Of a DNA stretch of 55,616 nt, positions 43,547-51,046 are shown piece after piece. Within the stretch, counting starts at the first letter, position 1. The number at the start of each line of letters is the position of its first letter. The notes below the pieces were generated by a model that had not been told where the DNA came from, did not search any database, and saw only the letters and a program-made list of their open reading frames with translations. Made by a program: the position numbers and the translations under genes. Source of the DNA: Bog-159 sp049511415 (lineage in GTDB: Bacteria > Acidobacteriota > Terriglobia > Bryobacterales > Bryobacteraceae). Location: NCBI GenBank assembly GCA_049511415.1, contig JBEKYC010000047.1, positions 1 to 55,616 of the forward strand, in the 5' to 3' direction.

Positions 43547-43749
43547 GTGCAGAGCGCCTTTCACTATCACTACGCGCGCCCGCCGGTGTCAATGCACTCG
43601 AGGGTATGGGCATCGCGGAAGCTCCCCGCGGCGTGCTGGTCCACCACTACCGGGTGGACGAGAACGGCGCCATCCGTTGGACCAACCTGATCGTCGCCAC
43701 CGGCCAACCTGGCCACGAACCAGAGCGTCCGCCCTGTTCGACCGGCTGA
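43547..43749 (+). pseudogene. Fragment of a [NiFe]-hydrogenase large subunit
   Basis: The frame from ATG 43606 to TGA 43747-43749 reads GMGIAEAPRGVLVHHYRVDE then NGAIRWTNLIVATGQ, closely matching the conserved region of group 3 [NiFe]-hydrogenase alpha subunits (GxGxxEAPRGxLxHHYxVDExGxIxxxNLIVAT). Just upstream, in another frame, FHYHYAR (43559-43579) matches the preceding HYHxAR segment. Just downstream, NLATNQSVR (+1 frame, about 43704-43731) matches the following NxAMNxSVR. The nickel-binding cysteines are absent, so it is a short, frameshifted remnant. A Shine-Dalgarno-like AAAGGGGG and GTG 43467 lie upstream, but that frame is not hydrogenase-like. Confidence 0.65.
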
Positions 43750-43750
43750 G

Positions 43751-43996
43751 CTACGCCTCTTTCTTCTTCAACAGGTGGTCGTTATCCGTGATGAACGACT
43801 TGATGTGCTCCGCGGACGCCAACAGTTTCTCCCACTGTTCCTTATATAATGTGACCGGAAAGCGGCCCAGCCCGTATACGGACACTGCGCCCTTCTCGCT
43901 CACCCGGATGGAAACTTGTCCCCGCAGCGGCTTTTTTAGCGCCTCATTCTCGGCGCGCAGGCGCTCCAGTTCAGCTTGCAGATCTTCTTCAGCCAT
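43751..43996 (-). CDS. Small conserved protein with N-terminal leucine-zipper-like helix
   Basis: 81 residues from ATG 43996 (MAEEDLQAELERLRAENEALKK). The first 25 residues form an amphipathic coiled coil, then a compact domain VSIRVSEKGAVSVYGLGRFPVTLYKEQWEKLLA and a helical tail with a lysine cluster. The KGAVSVYGLGRFPVTLYKEQW signature is familiar from small conserved proteins of Cyanobacteria and Acidobacteriota with no assigned function. Its 3' end abuts the hydrogenase remnant. No partner gene is evident. Confidence 0.7.
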   Translation of the reverse strand: MAEEDLQAELERLRAENEALKKPLRGQVSIRVSEKGAVSVYGLGRFPVTLYKEQWEKLLASAEHIKSFITDNDHLLKKKEA

Positions 43997-44402
43997 AAGA
44001 TGACAGCATAGCGTCTTTCCAGTGGCCGGATTTCGCCGCTCTTCCGCCGCCGGTGGCCAACCGGCGCAGGATGACATCCATAAGCGCTAATTTAAGCCGT
44101 GGCAGTCTGGGAGCCGTCTGCGCGCGCTGCGGTGCAAGTCGCGGGGTAATGCAGCCCGACTTCCCAGATCCGGACTTCGCTGGCCCGTTGCCGACCACGC
44201 CAGCGAGTCGGGCGTTTTGCCTCAGAGTGGATTGCCGATGACAACCCCACTTGCGGGAACCTATTTCCGTGACCGGCGTTTACCAGGATCTGGCTCTTTC
44301 CGAGTTTCGCGTGATCCCGCCGGATGCGCCTCCCAAGTTCATGGAACGCGCTTTTTGGCCTGCTCCCTCAGAGCCGGAACGAACGCCATGATCGTTTCCA
44401 GT
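43997..44402. other. Intergenic stretch holding the first dispersed-repeat copy
   Basis: About 400 bases with no supported gene. The repeat copy at 44078-44176 occupies the centre. A 40-codon frame at 44269-44391 (plus strand; MTGVYQDLALSEFRVIPPDA then PPKFMERAFWPAPSEPERTP) reads like protein but has no Shine-Dalgarno and no recognised family. It may be a gene remnant. Confidence 0.45.
44078..44176. repeat. Dispersed intergenic repeat, copy 1
   Basis: This copy shares with 52392-52503 the ordered blocks CCATAAGCGCT-ATTTAAGCCG, GAGCCGT, GCGCTGCGGTGC, GTCGCGGG-TAA-GCAGCCCG and CTTCCCAGAT-CGGACT. The two copies have the same orientation and differ by a 13-base length change in the middle. There is no open frame across it. 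It lies between two minus-strand genes. Possibly a non-autonomous mobile element (MITE-like) or a structured RNA/regulatory repeat. Confidence 0.7.
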
Positions 44403-45986
44403 TCAAAGGGATTGGGCTTTTCGTGCGCGCTCGGCACGCGCCAGCAGCTCCGCCATGTTCGTGTCTTTGGCAGCGTGGCGCGCCCACCCCTCCGCGGTGG
44501 CGTCCCAGCGATAATCGTGAATCGTCATATCGATGCCGCGGTCAATGAGAAACTGCGCTGCTTCGTAGTTCGCGTGGACGGCGCACTCATGCAAGATGCT
44601 TGCCGGCTCGTGCGTGCTCCAGTCCGTATTGATGTTGGCCCCGTGCTCCAGCAGAAAATCCGCAATCTCAAACTGGCGATTCATGCACGCCCATGCCAAC
44701 GCGACGTCCAGGACGTGCTGGGCGTTCGGGGGCATCCAATGAAGATTCCGAAGCCAGGAAGGATGGTTGGCCGGGTGATGCTGACTGAGGCTCCCCAGCT
44801 TCGGACGGCCGGCCTCATCAAACCAGCCCCTGACTCGCGCGAAGTCCCCGACGCCGGCCGCGTGAGGGAGATCGCCGGGCAGCGGCCAAATCTGAGCCAA
44901 TAGAGGGATGAGATGCGCGTTCCCATACTCCAGCGCGAATTCCAGCGCGGACGAAGGTGGGCGCTTCACCCTTAGCGCGGGACTGAGATCTATCAGTCGA
45001 GCGATGAAAGGTCCCCGATCGTGGTACGCCGCATTCTCAATTAACCCCACCTGAAGCCCGACATTGGATTCGCCGAGCAGATCGGGTTCCCGCTGTAGCC
45101 ACCGGTCGAACTCTTCCAGGTCATTTCCATGCATCGCCGCTTCGAGTTCGTTCATAACGACAGTCCGCCAGGGGCTTCCGTAGACTGGATGTTCGGCCAA
45201 GTAGTCGATGAACTCGCTTCGTCCACGCCATTTCTCCACTCGCTCGCCGAGCGCGGGGTCGAGCTCGATCGAACGGCTGAGAAGGAGAGCGGCGGCCGCC
45301 TTATGCTGAAAACGGCAGGCACAAAGGAACGCATGCGTGACGGTGGCGACATCGCCACCGGGGTGTGTTGACTCAAGACAGTCACGTAAGCCGTCGATGT
45401 CACCCAGCGCCGCGAGAACATCCAGCGTGCGCGGCAGAACACCCTGCCGGAAAAGGAGCCCCAGCACTCCTCTCGCGCGGGCGCGAATTGCGCGTTCCCA
45501 TATCGCCGGCTCTACTGTAGATCCCGCGTCCAGTAGAAACCTGGCGCAGTCGATGCGCGTGAACATCTTCTCCCGGTAAGGATCGCCGCTGTCACCAAAC
45601 GAGGCGGTGGCAAATCCAAGTAACGATTCTCCGGAATCATCGCGCCACGATAGAAGCGCAGGATACTCCTGAACGAGTTGCCTTAATCGTTCCACCTTGT
45701 TGTCATGGATGGCGCGCTCCGCCTCCGCGGCGGCCCACTCCAAGCCCTTGCCTTCCAGGCGGAGGACTGCGGCGCGAAGATCCTGCCAGCCGGCGAAACC
45801 GTATTCCCGGGCGAGCACCAACTGCGCGTCGCGTAACGATAGAGGAACGGCCGAAGCCGGCAATTGCGCATGCACACGGGCGAGCGCATCCGCGTCGGCG
45901 GCGGCGAACTGGCGCGCCAGTTTCTTGGCTTGCTTCCGGATGGATTCAAAAGACGAGTGAAGGGGCAAGTACTTCGACGGGGTCAC
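44403..45986 (-). CDS. Ankyrin-repeat protein
   Basis: 527 residues from GTG 45986 (MTPSKYLPLHSSFESIRKQA), chosen because AAAGGAGG sits just upstream; ATG 46001 would lie inside or before that Shine-Dalgarno. The N-terminal helical segment (QAKKLARQFAAADADALARV) precedes a solenoid of degenerate ankyrin-like units. The last ones are clear: NRQFEIADFLLEHGANINTDW, HANYEAAQFLIDRGIDMTIH and DTNMAELLARA (split for length). Ankyrin solenoids bind proteins; no catalytic domain is attached. There is no signal peptide, so it is probably cytoplasmic. Confidence 0.82.
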   Translation of the reverse strand: MTPSKYLPLHSSFESIRKQAKKLARQFAAADADALARVHAQLPASAVPLSLRDAQLVLAREYGFAGWQDLRAAVLRLEGKGLEWAAAEAERAIHDNKVERLRQLVQEYPALLSWRDDSGESLLGFATASFGDSGDPYREKMFTRIDCARFLLDAGSTVEPAIWERAIRARARGVLGLLFRQGVLPRTLDVLAALGDIDGLRDCLESTHPGGDVATVTHAFLCACRFQHKAAAALLLSRSIELDPALGERVEKWRGRSEFIDYLAEHPVYGSPWRTVVMNELEAAMHGNDLEEFDRWLQREPDLLGESNVGLQVGLIENAAYHDRGPFIARLIDLSPALRVKRPPSSALEFALEYGNAHLIPLLAQIWPLPGDLPHAAGVGDFARVRGWFDEAGRPKLGSLSQHHPANHPSWLRNLHWMPPNAQHVLDVALAWACMNRQFEIADFLLEHGANINTDWSTHEPASILHECAVHANYEAAQFLIDRGIDMTIHDYRWDATAEGWARHAAKDTNMAELLARAERARKAQSL

Positions 45987-46269
45987 AAGGCCTCCTTTCA
46001 TATTTGCTGGTGTCCCGCTGATACCAGGCTGAAAGAAGGTAACGGACGCCTCAAAACGAAAACAGGTGGGATGCTTCCCTTGCCGCGGGTAGGAGACGCC
46101 CTGTTAGCGCGCTGCCATAACTGTATCCGGTTCCGTCGAGATTGTCAATTTCATTTTGTGGCCGCAATAGACGCCTCGGAACGGCCTCCCGCCAAGCCAG
46201 CCGCCACTGCCCCTACGTTCATTCTGGCCGGAGCGCCGAATCGGCATCCGTGCGGGCCCTGAGTTAGCA

Positions 46270-47430
46270 CTAGTCGCGCCACGGCCACCGGCAGGCATTC
46301 GCATAAACCGAGCTCATTGCTTCCGTAAGCGACCGCCTCCGCACCGGATCATCCTGGCTCTTAGCCAGCATGGATAGCACGATCGGCTGCAGGAATCGGC
46401 GGTATTTGTCCAAGGTCTGCTCGTCGTGCGCCGCGAATGCCTGCTCCACTGCGCGCTCTGTGGTGGGCGTGACCAGTTCCAGCCGTCCCACAAACACGCG
46501 CGCGGTCTGCGCCGGCGCCGGGTTGATCGTCAACGGCAGAATCGCGTTCACCGCGGACAACGGTACGATGTACAACAGCCGGCTGCCTTCGTCGAACCAC
46601 GAATTCCGCCACGTCGCGATCATGGCGCGCGCCTCGTCCACGTACAAACCTTGCGCCACCAGCGTGCCTTCGAGATCCTGCAGCATAGACTCACGGGTCG
46701 CCGTCAGAGCCGGCGTATCCAGCAGCGCCTGATCGCGCAGCGCTCCCGCTAGTTGGTAACCCAGCTTTCCGCCGCGGCTTTCAATCCGCATCACGCCCGG
46801 AATCTCATCCGTGCCCAGGTTGCGCACCAGCACCTTGCCATCCGGCTGGATCGTGGCCGCGATCGGCATCGGCGCCGAGGCCACGCCGCGGTAGAACAGG
46901 AATTTCTCGTCCTCGGCCGCGCCGCGTGCCTTCACCCGCAACGGCGTAGCGGCCGTATTCCGCGCGGCGAAATAGTGATTGCCATTGTCTCCCGACGGAA
47001 ATACCGAGTTGGATCCTGGCAGAAGACGCACGTTGTCCCATCGAATGCTGCCATCCGGATGCGCTCCCGGCCGCACCACCGCCGGTTCCACGCCGCTGGC
47101 ATGCGGATACCATTCCGTGATGTATCCCTTGGCGAAAGAGACCTTCACCGACACCGTGGTTTCGCGCGCCGAGTAGAAGTACAGAACCGGCGTTTCCATG
47201 CGTACCGTTCCGCCCAGGCCGCACTTGAAGCCCTCGTCGCGAAAGTGCTCCACGAAATCCGGTAAATTGGTCGAGCCGTTCAAGGCTAGCCACTCCATCG
47301 GCTGCCCGTCGGACCCAGCCACGGAAGTGAACGTGCCCCACTCGTGTACCGTCAGGTCGGCTCCCGGGGGAACCGTCACGGAGGCGGCGAATGCTCCCAT
47401 GGCGCAAAGCCATACAGCCTTTCCAAGCAT
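46270..47430 (-). CDS. Secreted protein of unknown function
   Basis: 386 residues from ATG 47430 (MLGKAVWLCAMGAFAASVTV), supported by AGGAGGG about 6 bases upstream on the minus strand. A signal peptide is followed by DLTVHEWGTFTSVAGSDGQP, a distinctive opening I have seen in exported proteins of Acidobacteriota and Planctomycetota but cannot name. The rest is beta-rich (METPVLYFYSARETTVSVKV, EKFLFYRGVASAPMPIAATI), then helical from about 265. Divergent from the Rieske operon with a perfect palindrome in between. Confidence 0.7.
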   Translation of the reverse strand: MLGKAVWLCAMGAFAASVTVPPGADLTVHEWGTFTSVAGSDGQPMEWLALNGSTNLPDFVEHFRDEGFKCGLGGTVRMETPVLYFYSARETTVSVKVSFAKGYITEWYPHASGVEPAVVRPGAHPDGSIRWDNVRLLPGSNSVFPSGDNGNHYFAARNTAATPLRVKARGAAEDEKFLFYRGVASAPMPIAATIQPDGKVLVRNLGTDEIPGVMRIESRGGKLGYQLAGALRDQALLDTPALTATRESMLQDLEGTLVAQGLYVDEARAMIATWRNSWFDEGSRLLYIVPLSAVNAILPLTINPAPAQTARVFVGRLELVTPTTERAVEQAFAAHDEQTLDKYRRFLQPIVLSMLAKSQDDPVRRRSLTEAMSSVYANACRWPWRD

Positions 47431-47492
47431 CTGAGCCCTCCTGATGTTGGCTGGAAACCATTTTCCCAAAAACTTTACAAATCCGCCACATC

Positions 47493-47508
47493 TGCGGCGG
47501 CCGCCGCA
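47493..47508. promoter_or_regulatory. Perfect 16-bp palindrome in the divergent region before the Rieske gene
   Basis: TGCGGCGGCCGCCGCA is self-complementary over all 16 bases. It lies in the 94-base gap between the divergent secreted-protein gene (start 47430) and the Rieske gene (start 47525). The position, 16 bases before ATG 47525, suits a repressor operator or an mRNA hairpin near the start codon. GC-only palindromes are easier to obtain by chance in GC-rich DNA, hence modest confidence. Confidence 0.4.
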
Positions 47509-47524
47509 TCTTATGGTTGTAAAT

Positions 47525-48040
47525 ATGCCGGTAGCCGGACAGACGCGGACGGACACGGAAGTCACGCGCCGGAAATTCTATATAGCGGCGATCTACGGGC
47601 TGTGGAGCCTGATCGCCGCGGCGCTCTCCGTTCCCGCCGCCATCTATCTGCTGTTTCCGCCCAAGCTGCGCAAGGCGCCCGAGTGGGTCGATGCGGGCGA
47701 CGTTTCCAAGCTGGAGGCGGGCCTGCCCGTCGAGATGGTCTTCCGCCATAACCGCGTGGACGGTTGGAAAATCCAAAGCGAAAAGAGCAGCGCCTGGGTG
47801 GTGAAGCTGGCCGATTCCCGCCTGGTTGCCTTCGGCCCGCAATGTACCCACCTGGGCTGCGCATACCATTGGGACGAAAACCATAATCACTTCCTCTGCC
47901 CCTGTCACTCGTCCATCTTCAACGTGGATGGCACGGTGATCTCCGGACCCGCGCCGCGCCCGCTCGACCGCTACGAGACCAAAGTGGACAAGGGCGAGTT
48001 GTTCCTGGGCGCGCTGCGCCAGTCGAAGGAGAAAGCGTGA
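47525..48040 (+). CDS. Rieske iron-sulfur subunit of a cytochrome bc complex
   Basis: 171 residues from ATG 47525 (MPVAGQTRTDTEVTRRKFYI); ATG 47513 is an alternative. Twin arginines (RRKF) and a single N-terminal membrane segment (about 20-40) indicate Tat insertion. The 2Fe-2S ligands are in CTHLGCAYHW and CPCHSSIF, with the disulfide cysteines present, and GPAPRPLDRYETKV closes the cluster-binding fold. It accepts an electron from quinol at the Qo site and passes it to cytochrome c. Its stop overlaps the cytochrome b-c gene start by four bases (GTGA). Confidence 0.95.
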   Translation: MPVAGQTRTDTEVTRRKFYIAAIYGLWSLIAAALSVPAAIYLLFPPKLRKAPEWVDAGDVSKLEAGLPVEMVFRHNRVDGWKIQSEKSSAWVVKLADSRLVAFGPQCTHLGCAYHWDENHNHFLCPCHSSIFNVDGTVISGPAPRPLDRYETKVDKGELFLGALRQSKEKA

Positions 48041-49650
48041 GCTGGCTGGATCATCGCACGGGGATCGAGACCGCCATCCGCAATTTCCTCTACGAAGAGA
48101 TCCCCGCCTCCAGCGGATGGCACCAGGTCTTCGGCAGCATCGCGGTCTTTCTGTTCCTGACGCAAGCCTTCACGGGCGCGCTGCTGGCGTTCAACTACGC
48201 GCCCACGCCCGGCGATGCCTATAACAGCCTGCGCTACATCCTGACCGAAGTGACCGGCGGTCATTTGATCCGCGGCCTGCACCATTGGGGCGCCAGCATG
48301 CTGATCGTAGTCGTGGTGCTGCACATGACCCAGGTGTTCCTCTACGGCGCCTACAAGAAGCCGCGCGAAGCTACCTGGATGGTGGGCGTGGTCCTGTTGC
48401 TGCTGACTCTGGCTTACGGCCTTACCGGCTACCTGCTGCCCTGGGATAACCGCGCCTACTGGGGCACGGTCGTGACCACCCAAATCGCGGCCCGCGCGCC
48501 GCTGCTCGGGCCGTACCTGAGCCGTCTCCTGGGCGGCGAAGGGGCCATCGGCGTAGTCACTTTCGCGCGCTTCTACGGCCTGCACGTCCTGTTGCTGCCG
48601 CCCGCCACCGGGCTGTTGATCGCCACCCACATCTATCTGGTCCGCAAACACGGGGTCGCGCCACAGCCGGGCGACGAAGCAAAATCCAAGCGCAAGTTTT
48701 ATCCCCGTCAGGCATTCCACGATACGATGGCCATCTTCATCGCCTTCGTGGTCCTGTTCGTCCTGGCAGTGGCCGTGCGTGTGCCTCTGGAGCGCTTGGC
48801 CGATCCCACCGACACCACCTACATCCCGCGTCCGGACTGGTACTTTTTGTTCCTGTTTCAGACGCTCAAATTCTTCGATGGTCCGCTGGAGATCGTCGGC
48901 AGCGTCATTCTGCCGTCACTTGCTGTGCTGGCCCTTTTGCTGGTGCCGTTTGTGGATCGCGGACGGATCATGCGCGTGACACGCCGCACCGCCGCCTTCG
49001 GTGTAGTGGCGCTCGCCTTGCTCGGCTGGGCCGGCCTGACGGCAGCCGCTGTCGTCACGACGCCGAAGCCGGATAACGCCGTGGCCATCGATTATGGCGC
49101 CCCCACCGATTGGCTGGGCCTCTCGCCCGAAGAACTTGCCGGCATCGGATACTTCCGCAAAGAGAACTGTGCAAGTTGTCATGCCTTCGGGGCCGGGAAG
49201 GCCAGCGTCGGTCCAGACCTGGCCAATGTCCCGATCAAAAAGACCGCCGCCTGGATGATCGCGCATTTCAAGCGCCCGTCCGCCATGGTGCCGGGCAGTT
49301 CCATGCCAGCCATTCAGCTAAGCGACGCGCAGTTGAACGCGCTCGCCGCGTTCCTGCTGAAGCTAAACCCGCGCAATGCGGACGCCCTGGCCAATGCGCC
49401 GGATTTCGCCGTCAACGGCGCGCTGATCTATCAATCGAGTAACTGCGGAAGCTGTCATCAGGTGAATGGCGTGGGCATGACCGTGGGCCCGCCCCTGAAC
49501 GGTCTGCCGCGCCGCCGCTCGAAGGACTGGGTGGTGCGCCATTTCGCCGATCCGGCAGCCATGTCGCCCGGCAGCTTCATGCCGCCTTACCGTTTTTCGA
49601 ACCGGCAGATGGATGATCTGGTCGCCTATCTCTTCACCTTGCCGGAATAG
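48037..49650 (+). CDS. Cytochrome b fused to a dihaem cytochrome c
   Basis: 537 residues from GTG 48037. Residues about 20-340 are a cytochrome b: helices with the haem b histidine pairs (LHHWGASMLIVVVVLHM and GLHVLLLPPATGLLIATHIY), then PDWYFLFLFQTLKFF with the Qo motif as PDWY, a natural variant of PEWY. A further membrane helix (about 320-345) leads to a periplasmic C-terminal region with two cytochrome c domains, CASCH at 378 and CGSCH at 470, each with a downstream methionine ligand candidate (GSSMPAIQLS, GSFMPPYRFS). With the Rieske protein this makes a compact quinol-cytochrome c oxidoreductase in which one polypeptide carries the b and both c haems. Confidence 0.93.
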   Translation: MSWLDHRTGIETAIRNFLYEEIPASSGWHQVFGSIAVFLFLTQAFTGALLAFNYAPTPGDAYNSLRYILTEVTGGHLIRGLHHWGASMLIVVVVLHMTQVFLYGAYKKPREATWMVGVVLLLLTLAYGLTGYLLPWDNRAYWGTVVTTQIAARAPLLGPYLSRLLGGEGAIGVVTFARFYGLHVLLLPPATGLLIATHIYLVRKHGVAPQPGDEAKSKRKFYPRQAFHDTMAIFIAFVVLFVLAVAVRVPLERLADPTDTTYIPRPDWYFLFLFQTLKFFDGPLEIVGSVILPSLAVLALLLVPFVDRGRIMRVTRRTAAFGVVALALLGWAGLTAAAVVTTPKPDNAVAIDYGAPTDWLGLSPEELAGIGYFRKENCASCHAFGAGKASVGPDLANVPIKKTAAWMIAHFKRPSAMVPGSSMPAIQLSDAQLNALAAFLLKLNPRNADALANAPDFAVNGALIYQSSNCGSCHQVNGVGMTVGPPLNGLPRRRSKDWVVRHFADPAAMSPGSFMPPYRFSNRQMDDLVAYLFTLPE

Positions 49651-49657
49651 CTTCGCC

Positions 49658-51046
49658 CTACCAACTGGCGAAGCCCGGCTTGCTGACCGACACTTCCACT
49701 GTCTTAGCCGCGTATTTACCAGCCGCCTCCCGAATCTTGGCCGCGTTCCCCAATAACACGAACGTCAGATTATCGGCCTTGTAATACTTGCGGGCCGCCG
49801 CATTAGCTTGCTTCAGAGTCACCGCATCGATGCGCGGGAACAGGTCGTCCACTTCCTCGCGGCCCAGGCCGTATAACTCCATGTCTCCCAGAATCGCCGC
49901 CAGTTGATCCGCGGTCTGCAGCCGCGCTGGCGGGTAAGTCCCCTTCACATACGCCTTCACCGACGCTAGTTGCTCCGCGGTGATGCCTTTCTCACCCAGG
50001 CGCTTCAGCACCTCGAGCGCCATGTCGATAGCTTTCGCGGTGGTCTCCGTCTTGGTGAACGTGGTAATGACGATCGCGCCCGGCACGCGCGGCTCCTGGA
50101 TCTGGCAATTCGCTCCATAAGTCAGGCCCGAGTTGACTCGCAGTTCTTCGTTCAGCATCGACGTGAACCGCCCGCCGAATAACGTATTCACGAGCTGCAA
50201 TGTCACCCGGTCCGGGTTATGCCGGTCGATGCCGGGCTGTCCGATATAAAAGTAAGTCTGCGTGGCGTCCGGCTTATCCACCAGCAGCAGTTGACCGGCT
50301 GAGTGCAAGGGCGCCGCCTGCGGCCATGCGAAGGCTTGTCCTGCGGTCGAGCCGCCAAAAGCCTCCGCGATCTTCGGCCCTGCCGCCGCAGGATCGAAAT
50401 CGCCGCTCACGATCACCACCAGATTGTGGCCGCAATAGATGCGCTGGTGATACGCCACAATATCGTCGCGCCCGATGCGCGCCAGCGTGATCTCGTCCGC
50501 CGGGTGGCCATACGGATGACCGGCGCCGAAAAAGAACGACGGAAAGTAAGAACCAATGGCCCCTTGCGGATTGTCCTTTTGCGATTTGGCCGCGTCCACT
50601 CGCTGCGCCACCAGTTTCTTCACTTCCGCATCCGGAAAAGCCGGCCGCAAAACCGCGTCGCTCACCAGGTCCAGTCCGCGGTCGAAATCCTTCTTCAGAA
50701 ACTCGGCCGAAATAGTCGTCGCCGACGATCCGCCAAACCCTTGCTCCGTCTGAAACGTGCCGCCCAGGAAGTCGAGTTCTTCAGAAAACTGATCCGCGCT
50801 GCGCTGCGCGGTGCCTTTCCGAAGAAGTTGCGCGGTGACACTCGCCAGGCCGGCCCGATCCGCCGGGTCCGACTCGCCGCCGCCTTTTACCAGAATGCGA
50901 AAGCCCACCAGAGGCACGCCCGGCCGCGCCATCAGGTCGACCACCACTCCGTTGGGCAGCACCTGCCGCGTAAATGGCGGGAGTTTCACCTGCGCCGGCA
51001 GCCCCGCCGCCAGCAGCATCGCGCAAATGCTCCATCGGGTGATCAT
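49658..51046 (-). CDS. M16-family peptidase homologue lacking the HxxEH zinc motif
   Basis: 462 residues with signal peptide (to about LPAQ). The M16 fold is clear (LPNGVVVDLMARPGVPLVGF and FGGRFTSMLNEELRVNSGLTYGA, including the Arg/Tyr substrate-binding pair). At the place where the zinc-binding HxxEH should be, the sequence is AGLASVTAQLLRKG, so this subunit cannot hydrolyse on its own. This is the usual division of labour in heterodimeric M16B peptidases. Its start overlaps the stop of the catalytic subunit gene (TAATG). Expected location: periplasm. Confidence 0.9.
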   Translation of the reverse strand: MITRWSICAMLLAAGLPAQVKLPPFTRQVLPNGVVVDLMARPGVPLVGFRILVKGGGESDPADRAGLASVTAQLLRKGTAQRSADQFSEELDFLGGTFQTEQGFGGSSATTISAEFLKKDFDRGLDLVSDAVLRPAFPDAEVKKLVAQRVDAAKSQKDNPQGAIGSYFPSFFFGAGHPYGHPADEITLARIGRDDIVAYHQRIYCGHNLVVIVSGDFDPAAAGPKIAEAFGGSTAGQAFAWPQAAPLHSAGQLLLVDKPDATQTYFYIGQPGIDRHNPDRVTLQLVNTLFGGRFTSMLNEELRVNSGLTYGANCQIQEPRVPGAIVITTFTKTETTAKAIDMALEVLKRLGEKGITAEQLASVKAYVKGTYPPARLQTADQLAAILGDMELYGLGREEVDDLFPRIDAVTLKQANAAARKYYKADNLTFVLLGNAAKIREAAGKYAAKTVEVSVSKPGFASW

